A stretch of DNA of 17,916 nucleotides from JBGPIK01 sp041484845 (GTDB taxonomy: Bacteria > Desulfobacterota > Binatia > UBA9968), in contig JBGPIK010000096.1 in the NCBI GenBank assembly GCA_041484845.1, positions 1-17,916 on the forward strand, read 5' to 3'. A program made the position numbers and the translations under genes. The notes below the pieces were generated by a model that was not told the origin of the DNA, did no database searches, and was given only the letters and a program-made list of their open reading frames with translations. Below, piece by piece: positions 12,829-17,916 of this stretch. Position 1 is the first letter of the stretch, and every line of letters starts with the position of its first letter.

Positions 12829-14736
12829 ATGAATGAATTATCGAAACTGGTTCCCCTTCTTCCGCGCGAGCAGGAGGCCATAAGGGCAAAAATCAGGGAA
12901 GAAAGAATCGAGCGATCGATCCCCGAACGCTTTGAAAGGATCGAGCGTCTGTTTTCCGCTCGATTGGCACTGAAGATGGGAGACTGCTCGCTGACTTACG
13001 AAGAGTTGAATCAAGCCGCAAACCGCATTGGGCGAGCTATTCTTACAAGTCGGGGCCAGGGAAGCGAGCCCGTAGCCCTTTTGTTTGAGCACGGCATCGA
13101 TGTCATAGCCGCCATCTTTGGTGTGCTAAAGGCGGGTAAGTTTTACGTGGCGCTGGATCCGTCGTTCCCTGCGGAACGAACGCAGTATATTTTAAAGGAC
13201 ACGCAAGCACGCTTGATCCTGACGAACAGTCGCAACCTTCACAGCGCTCGCCATCTGGCAAGCGATAGTGAAATCCTTAATACTGACGCAATTGGCGATT
13301 CTATCTCTTCTTCTAACTTAGAAACTACCCTGTCACCGGATAGCCTGGCCAATATACGATACACATCAGGGTCCACCGGAGAGCCAAAGGGTATCGTTCA
13401 AGGGCATCTGCAAGTTCTGCAATTTGCATCCCTCGGGGCGATTGATCGGGGTATTAAGCCCGACGATAGGCTCACTTTATTGCACTATCCCGGTTTCGGT
13501 GCGGCCAACACTCACCTGTTTCAATCGCTTCTCAACGGTGCGGCTCTTTTCCCATTCGACATCAAAACTATGGGGATCGAACGGTTGACAGAATATCTAA
13601 GCGAGGAGAAGATTACGGTTTGTAGTTTATCGCCTTCTCTGTTTCGCCAGCTTGCTCCCGCGTTCCCGCCCCTCGACCGGCTTCTTAGTTTGCGGCTAAT
13701 CACCTTAGTCGGCGCTCCCGTGGTGCAAGTCGACTTTGAGCTTTACAAAAAACACTTCGCTGATGGAACGTTACTTGAGATTGCCTTGGGTTCAACAGAG
13801 GCGGGGGCCATTTGTTCGGCATTTATCGATCAGCAATTTCTATTTCCCAAAGAAGGTTCTCCGGTTGGGTATCCGTGCCGGGGCAAGAGAATACTTCTGC
13901 TCGGTGAAAATGGGCGAGCCGTGGAGCCAGGACAGCCGGGTGAGATTGCCGTTACGGGCAGCAGTTTAAATCTTGGCTACTGGCGCCGGCCTGAATTAAC
14001 CTCCGCGAAGTACGTGAGCAGTCCTGTTGAAGCAAACGACCGACTCTGCTTGACAGGAGACCTAGGGATGATGCGCTCCGATGGTTTTTTGATTTATCTG
14101 GGGCGCAAAGATTCCCAAATTAAAATCAGAGGCTACCGGGTTGAAACCGAGGAGACCGAGAAAGCTTTTCTGATGCATCCCGCGGTTCGAGACGCGGGTG
14201 TTGTGGGACGGCCGGGGGAGCCCGGGGAAACCTATCTGGCTGCCTATGTCGTTCCGCGGGGAAATGGCGACGTAACGGTTGGCGACTTGCGCAGTTTTCT
14301 GGCGAGCAAGCTACCCGACTACATGATACCTTTTGTATTCGTGTTCCTGGACTCATTGCCGCTGGTCAACGGGAAATTGGATCGTAATGCTTTACCTGAT
14401 CCAAAGGAGAAGCCGCGACCATTGAGTACCCCCTACGTTCCGCCTCGAAACGAGGTCGAACGCAGGTTATTACAGATTTGGGAAGAAGCCCTCCACATTC
14501 GCCCCCTGGGTATTCACGATAATTTTTTCGATTTAGGAGGCCATTCGCTCCTGGCCGTTCGGATCATCTCCAAGATTATCGATGTTTTCGGGGTCGACGT
14601 GTCGATAAGAAACTTGCTCGATGCTCCTACGGTCGCAGGATTGGCAGAGATCATCGAGGCATTGCAGAGGACAAACCAAGACGTTGACGCATTATTCCCC
14701 GATAACCGGAGCGAAGAAGATACGGGCGAGCTATGA
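12829..14736 (+). CDS. NRPS A-PCP didomain protein 2
   Basis: Second stand-alone adenylation-carrier protein, 635 aa. Motifs are LTYEELNQAANRIG, KAGKFYVALDPS, YTSGSTGEPKGI (A3, 178-189), GSTEAGAIC (A5, 321-329), TGDLGMMRSDG (A7, with Met for the usual Arg), IKIRGYRVETEE (A8) and LVNGKLDRNALP with Lys516 (A10). The carrier motif DNFFDLGGHSLLAVRI has Ser573. It lacks the CFHP-containing segment present near the N-terminus of proteins 1 and 3. The position equal to Asp235 is Gly224. Hand-read code: G A T S T V A A I K. The tail is SEEDTGEL, with codons partly different from those of the other two genes. The ATG at 12829 follows a poor ribosome site; it is the only sensible start before EQEAIRAK. 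The stop overlaps an ATG (ATGA). The substrate is not predictable by eye. Confidence 0.9.
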   Translation: MNELSKLVPLLPREQEAIRAKIREERIERSIPERFERIERLFSARLALKMGDCSLTYEELNQAANRIGRAILTSRGQGSEPVALLFEHGIDVIAAIFGVLKAGKFYVALDPSFPAERTQYILKDTQARLILTNSRNLHSARHLASDSEILNTDAIGDSISSSNLETTLSPDSLANIRYTSGSTGEPKGIVQGHLQVLQFASLGAIDRGIKPDDRLTLLHYPGFGAANTHLFQSLLNGAALFPFDIKTMGIERLTEYLSEEKITVCSLSPSLFRQLAPAFPPLDRLLSLRLITLVGAPVVQVDFELYKKHFADGTLLEIALGSTEAGAICSAFIDQQFLFPKEGSPVGYPCRGKRILLLGENGRAVEPGQPGEIAVTGSSLNLGYWRRPELTSAKYVSSPVEANDRLCLTGDLGMMRSDGFLIYLGRKDSQIKIRGYRVETEETEKAFLMHPAVRDAGVVGRPGEPGETYLAAYVVPRGNGDVTVGDLRSFLASKLPDYMIPFVFVFLDSLPLVNGKLDRNALPDPKEKPRPLSTPYVPPRNEVERRLLQIWEEALHIRPLGIHDNFFDLGGHSLLAVRIISKIIDVFGVDVSIRNLLDAPTVAGLAEIIEALQRTNQDVDALFPDNRSEEDTGEL

Positions 14737-14809
14737 GAAGCGTCGAGCTCATTCCGAGCTAAGCGATGGCGCCGACAAACCATTTCCGGCGACCCGAATT
14801 GAAATATAA
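14733..14809 (+). pseudogene. Frameshifted vestige of a TubC-type docking-domain start after A-PCP 2
   Basis: An ATG overlapping the A-PCP 2 stop encodes MRSVELIPS before TAA at 14762. One frame over, at 14756-14809, the sequence encodes ELSDGADKPFPATR. Joined, MRSVELI-ELSDGADK resembles the usual start of TubC_N docking domains and the intact one at 17152 (MTTAEFIANLRSRGIK). This suggests that A-PCP 2 was once followed directly by a docking-condensation gene, as A-PCP 3 still is. The match is short and was made by eye. Confidence 0.45.
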
Positions 14810-15014
14810 TGATTACTCGTCGAGTCCGTCGCCGTGGGGCAAAGAAACGCTACACGTTTTAGCATTAAACGGCAGTGTTTGATTGCGGGTTCGCGATCGT
14901 CCTGAAATCCTGTTGAGATGCCAGTTTAGCGGCAACTTGGAAAATTTCGGTTCAGCCAAGGACTCCGCGCACTTCTGCCCTGACGAAGAGCGAGAGAAAG
15001 ACCCGCGCGCGATC

Positions 15015-15031
15015 TGAGTCCGCCGGACTCA
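15015..15031. promoter_or_regulatory. 8+1+8 perfect palindrome, candidate operator
   Basis: TGAGTCCG-C-CGGACTCA is a perfect 17-base palindrome in the non-coding spacer, about 95 bases upstream of a TATAAT and 200 before A-PCP 3. It could be a dimeric regulator site or a short hairpin. No T-run follows, so it is not a typical terminator. Confidence 0.3.
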
Positions 15032-15125
15032 ATCCAGCGACAGGACCGCCAGAGCCAGGTACCACCGAGCAGTACCCAAGTTGACTGGCTTATCGCTTTT
15101 TCGTACCTTGGCGTGGGAATACCCA

Positions 15126-15131
15126 TATAAT
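15126..15131 (+). promoter_or_regulatory. Candidate -10 box upstream of A-PCP 3
   Basis: A consensus TATAAT lies about 100 bases before the A-PCP 3 start. The best -35 at normal spacing is TACCTT, 16 bases upstream, which is weak. It is a possible internal promoter that would drive A-PCP 3 and the condensation gene separately from the first two A-PCP genes. Confidence 0.25.
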
Positions 15132-15229
15132 GGAGAGAACCGGCTCAACGTTAAATCTAATCGTGAAGCATAACAATTCCCCGTTGCCGAAAGCGCCCGT
15201 CTCCCTGCGCGGCCTACCATGAGGATCTT

Positions 15230-17155
15230 ATGAAACGCACCGGGAAGCGGCCTCCCGAGCAGGAGGCCATACAGGCTAAGTGTTTCCATCCAACGGACAC
15301 GTTCAATGAGTTCCAAAAAGCGGAAGTCGAGCAATCGATTCCGGCGCGCTTTGAAAAAATCGTTCGTCTGCATCCGGACCGATTAGCGGTCAAGGAAGGA
15401 AATCGTTCGTTGACATATGACGACTTAAATCAAACCGCTAATCGCATTGCCCGAGCGATCCTCGCCCTATGCGGTGACGAGGAGGATTGTGTAGCGCTGT
15501 TATTCGAACAGAGTGTAGAGGCCATCGCCGCCATGCTTGGAGCGCTGAAGGCGAGGAAGACCGACGTGATGCTGGACCCCTCGAATCCCTTCGACAGGAC
15601 GAATTTCATGCTGGAGGATTCCCAGGCTAAGCTTGTTGTGACCGACAACAAAAATCTTTCTTTAGCGAGGGAACTGGCGCGAAATAGGCTCCTCGTGCTC
15701 AACCTCGAGAAATTGGATAGCGGCCTCAGCAGTGAAAACCTGAGCCTCCCTATACGACCTGAGATCGCTTGCCGCATCATCTACACCTCGGGATCGACTG
15801 GTGAGCCAAAAGGCGTTGTGCTGAACCATCGCCGCATCCTTCATAATGTTAAGAGTGTCACCAACGGCTGTCTCGTCTGCACGAGCGACAGAGTGGCTCT
15901 TTTTAACTCTCCTCGCACCTCTCAAGGTATGGTTACCAGCTATGTGGCTTTGCTCAACGGCGCTGCGCTTTGTCTTTTCGATGTCAGCAAGAAAGGACTC
16001 GTGAATATAGCTTCCTGGCTCGCCGATGAAAAGATTACTATTTACATTTCGGTGCCGGCGGTCTTTCGTTCGTTTGCAGGCGCCTTGGCCGAAGGGCAAG
16101 AGTTTCCCCACCTTCGCGTGATCAAACTGGGGGCTGACCAGGTCACCCAAACTGATGTGGAGCTTTTCAAAACACGCTTCCCCAACTGTCTGCTCAAGAT
16201 ATTTCTAGGGTCCACCGAAACCGGAAGTCTTTGCCATTACGCAATTGATAAGGAAACCGATCTCACGAGTAACATCGTGCCGGTCGGCTATCCAGTTGAG
16301 GGGATCGAGATCCTATTGCTTGATGACAATGGCAAGGAAGTCGGTAACGATCGGATCGGGGAGATTGTCGTCAGGAGTCGCTATCTCGCCTTGGGGTATT
16401 GGCGCAGACCTGACCTCACGGGAGGCAAATTCCTGGCCGACCCGGAAGGTGGAGATAGGCGCATCTACCTGACCGGCGATCTCGGGCGCAGGCGTTCCGA
16501 CGGGCGACTCGAATATCTCGGTCGTATGGACTCTCGTGTCGAGATTCGAGGTTATACGGTCGAGACGGGTGAGATCGAAGCGATCCTCGGACGACATCCC
16601 GCTGTGCGCGAAACCGTAGTCCTGACCGCTGAAGAAAACGGAGAAATGCGCTTAGTGGCCTACATCGTGACCGTTCATGAAACCTCTGTTACGGTTCCTG
16701 ACCTGAGGCAATTCCTTAACCAATTCTTGCCCCGTTACATGGTTCCATCGACTTTCATCTTTTTGGAATCTTTGCCGCTTACGCCGAACGGCAAGATCGA
16801 CAGGAGGGCGCTTCCCAAACCCGACAGCTCTAGGTCGCCGCTGGAAACACCTTTTTGGGCGCCCCGAACATCCACGGAGGCAAGGCTGGCAAATATTTGG
16901 GCCGAGGTGCTAAAAATTAATGTGGTCGGCATCCATGATGATTTCTTCGAGTTGGGAGGACATTCCTTATCAGCCGCGCGGATCATTTCCAAGATCAATG
17001 AAGGCTTTGGGCTCGAGGTGGCAATGAGAAGTTTGCTCGACGACCCTACCGTGGCCAGCTTGGCTGAGGTCGTCGAAGTTTTGCGCTCGACGACGCAAAA
17101 CGCTGACCCGTTATCGAGTGATTGCACAAGCGACGAAGAGACCGGAGAGCTATGA
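15230..17155 (+). CDS. NRPS A-PCP didomain protein 3
   Basis: Third stand-alone adenylation-carrier protein, 641 aa, closest to protein 1 at its N-terminus (PPEQEAIQAKCFHP). Motifs are LTYDDLNQTANRIA, YTSGSTGEPKGV (A3, 185-196), GSTETGSLC (A5, 327-335), TGDLGRRRSDG (A7), TPNGKIDRRALP with Lys522 (A10), and carrier DDFFELGGHSLSAARI with Ser579. Two cores are altered: A2 reads LKARKTDVMLDP, with Arg where Gly is usual, and A8 reads VEIRGYTVETGEIE, with Glu for the usual Lys. The position equal to Asp235 is Ser231. Hand-read code: S Q V I K G F S L K. A GAGGA ribosome site sits 4 bases before ATG 15230. The tail SDEETGEL ends in a TGA overlapping the next gene's ATG, so the two are translationally coupled. 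Confidence 0.92.
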   Translation: MKRTGKRPPEQEAIQAKCFHPTDTFNEFQKAEVEQSIPARFEKIVRLHPDRLAVKEGNRSLTYDDLNQTANRIARAILALCGDEEDCVALLFEQSVEAIAAMLGALKARKTDVMLDPSNPFDRTNFMLEDSQAKLVVTDNKNLSLARELARNRLLVLNLEKLDSGLSSENLSLPIRPEIACRIIYTSGSTGEPKGVVLNHRRILHNVKSVTNGCLVCTSDRVALFNSPRTSQGMVTSYVALLNGAALCLFDVSKKGLVNIASWLADEKITIYISVPAVFRSFAGALAEGQEFPHLRVIKLGADQVTQTDVELFKTRFPNCLLKIFLGSTETGSLCHYAIDKETDLTSNIVPVGYPVEGIEILLLDDNGKEVGNDRIGEIVVRSRYLALGYWRRPDLTGGKFLADPEGGDRRIYLTGDLGRRRSDGRLEYLGRMDSRVEIRGYTVETGEIEAILGRHPAVRETVVLTAEENGEMRLVAYIVTVHETSVTVPDLRQFLNQFLPRYMVPSTFIFLESLPLTPNGKIDRRALPKPDSSRSPLETPFWAPRTSTEARLANIWAEVLKINVVGIHDDFFELGGHSLSAARIISKINEGFGLEVAMRSLLDDPTVASLAEVVEVLRSTTQNADPLSSDCTSDEETGEL

Positions 17156-17916
17156 CGACTGCTGAGTTCATTGCCAATCTACGCAGCAGAGGCATCAAGC
17201 TCTGGCCGCACGGAGAGAAGTTGCGCTACAGCGCCCCCCAGGGAGTATTAACAGCGGAAATAAAATCGCAGTTGGCCGAGCGCAAAGCTGAAATTCTAGC
17301 TTTCTTGAAACAAAGACCCTCCGTTGCCACCGCCAGCCGTTCGCCCATTAGCTCGGCTTCACGAAAAGGCGACATGCCACTCTCGTTTGCCGAGGAGGGT
17401 CTTTGGTTACTTGAAAAATTGACTCCCGGAACGGCAGCGTGGAATATGCAATCGACGATGCGTCTTCGCGGATCGCTGGATGTGGCCGCTCTCGAGCGTA
17501 GTCTTAACGCTTTGGTGCGGCGCCAGGAAATCCTGCGCACCGCGTTTACGCTCAGTAATCAAGGGCCTTCGAGAGTCATCACTCCCGAGTTGCGGCTGGA
17601 GCTGCCGATTGTCGATCTCAGTCAATCGGCCGAACCCAACAATGACATCAGTCGGATGGTTAGCGCCGAGGGAAAGGATCCTTTTGATCTTTCGAAGGCG
17701 CCTTTGTTCCGCGTCAAACTTTTACGCTTAAGTGAAATGGAGCACATTCTTTTGCTCACCAAGCACCACATCATCACCGACGCCTGGTCGGCAATGCTTT
17801 TCTTCAGGGAGTTATTTGCTCTCTACGAAGCGTCCGTAAGCCATGTGCCTCCTGCGCTCGTTGACCTCCCGATCCAGTATTCAGATTATGCATTTTGGCT
17901 GCGCCATCTCCGGACG
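17152..17916 (+). CDS. NRPS protein: TubC-type docking domain plus condensation domain, 3' end outside window
   Basis: The frame is open to the window edge (255 residues seen). Residues 1-52 (MTTAEFIANLRSRGIKLWPH, then GEKLRYSAP and EILAFLKQR) match the TubC_N beta-hairpin docking domain, which sits at the N-terminus of NRPS proteins and binds a short C-terminal peptide of the upstream partner. After a Ser/Ala-rich linker a condensation domain begins at about residue 74: PLSFAEEGLWLLEKL (C1), RRQEILRTAF (C2, Gln for the usual His) and KHHIITDAWS (C3; His205-His206 and Asp210, Ala in place of the usual Gly). The active-site HHxxxD is intact, so peptide-bond formation is expected. Its ATG overlaps the A-PCP 3 stop, making A-PCP 3 the clear upstream donor. 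Later domains are not visible. Confidence 0.93.
   Translation, partial: MTTAEFIANLRSRGIKLWPHGEKLRYSAPQGVLTAEIKSQLAERKAEILAFLKQRPSVATASRSPISSASRKGDMPLSFAEEGLWLLEKLTPGTAAWNMQSTMRLRGSLDVAALERSLNALVRRQEILRTAFTLSNQGPSRVITPELRLELPIVDLSQSAEPNNDISRMVSAEGKDPFDLSKAPLFRVKLLRLSEMEHILLLTKHHIITDAWSAMLFFRELFALYEASVSHVPPALVDLPIQYSDYAFWLRHLRT

Larger units (their letters stand above)
14810..15229. other. 420-base spacer before A-PCP 3, no coding region recognised
   Basis: I see no gene with homology on either strand. A leftward frame at 15029-15373 overlaps A-PCP 3 and looks like its shadow. The spacer holds a 17-base palindrome (15015-15031) and a consensus TATAAT (15126-15131), listed separately. At its end, ATG 15219 opens a 4-codon frame whose TGA overlaps the A-PCP 3 ATG (ATGA). 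This ATG aligns with the A-PCP 1 start but is out of frame. Confidence 0.5.

Noticed and set aside
12825..12830. TATAAT directly before A-PCP 2
   Set aside because: It overlaps the ATG start itself, so it cannot be the promoter of that gene unless the message is leaderless; treated as coincidence.
15029..15373. Leftward 114-codon frame across the spacer and the start of A-PCP 3
   Set aside because: No recognisable domain, no ribosome site, and half of it is the antisense of A-PCP 3.
1..17916. CRISPR array, insertion sequence or phage genes
   Set aside because: No regularly spaced direct repeats, transposase, integrase or terminal inverted repeats were seen.

Overview
The window looks like part of a bacterial chromosome from a Gram-negative-type, probably uncultivated lineage. 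Base composition is moderately GC-rich by eye. A compact housekeeping block (tRNAs, RdgB, RNase PH, an OB/HD nuclease, YggT, YggS) sits beside a biosynthetic cluster. That pairing would fit Desulfobacterota, Tectomicrobia or similar talented environmental phyla, but nothing here fixes the taxon.

Region 1 (1-5190, all minus strand). Reading from right to left: yggS-type PLP protein, YggT membrane protein, OB-fold/HD phosphohydrolase, an aldehyde dehydrogenase, rph and rdgB, with gaps of 2-79 bases. They are followed by tRNA-Pro(TGG), tRNA-Arg(TCT) and a truncated tRNA-His(GTG). This is one probable transcription unit of core genes into which an aldehyde dehydrogenase has been placed.

Region 2 (5391-10346, plus strand). 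After a divergent gap of 200 bases comes a tightly packed operon: a family 2 glycosyltransferase with C-terminal membrane helices, an FAD amine-oxidase/UDP-galactopyranose-mutase-like oxidoreductase carrying an extra C-terminal membrane domain, a small free-standing copy of that same membrane domain, a PAPS-dependent sulfotransferase, and a NodB-type polysaccharide deacetylase. These would build or decorate a glycan or glycolipid.

Region 3 (about 10395-17916, plus strand). This is a non-ribosomal peptide synthetase region with an unusual layout. Three consecutive genes each encode only an adenylation domain plus a carrier domain (A-PCP, 635-646 aa). They precede a protein that starts with a TubC-type beta-hairpin docking domain and a condensation domain and runs off the window. 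In front of the first A-PCP lies a decayed fourth copy: a frameshifted carrier-domain tail that still ends in the same peptide and is followed by a docking-domain-like mini-ORF. All three intact A-PCP proteins end in the same short peptide (E/D-TGEL) after linkers that otherwise differ. Each stop codon overlaps an ATG or GTG, and vestiges of a docking-domain start follow at least some of them.

The main proposal is that tandem duplication of an A-PCP unit produced several loading proteins with different pockets, all lacking the Asp that normally grips an alpha-amino group, that share one docking tag and may feed the same docking-condensation acceptor. Together with the sulfotransferase and glycan genes this suggests a peptidyl or acyl-decorated, sulfated glycoconjugate. 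The product is inference only.
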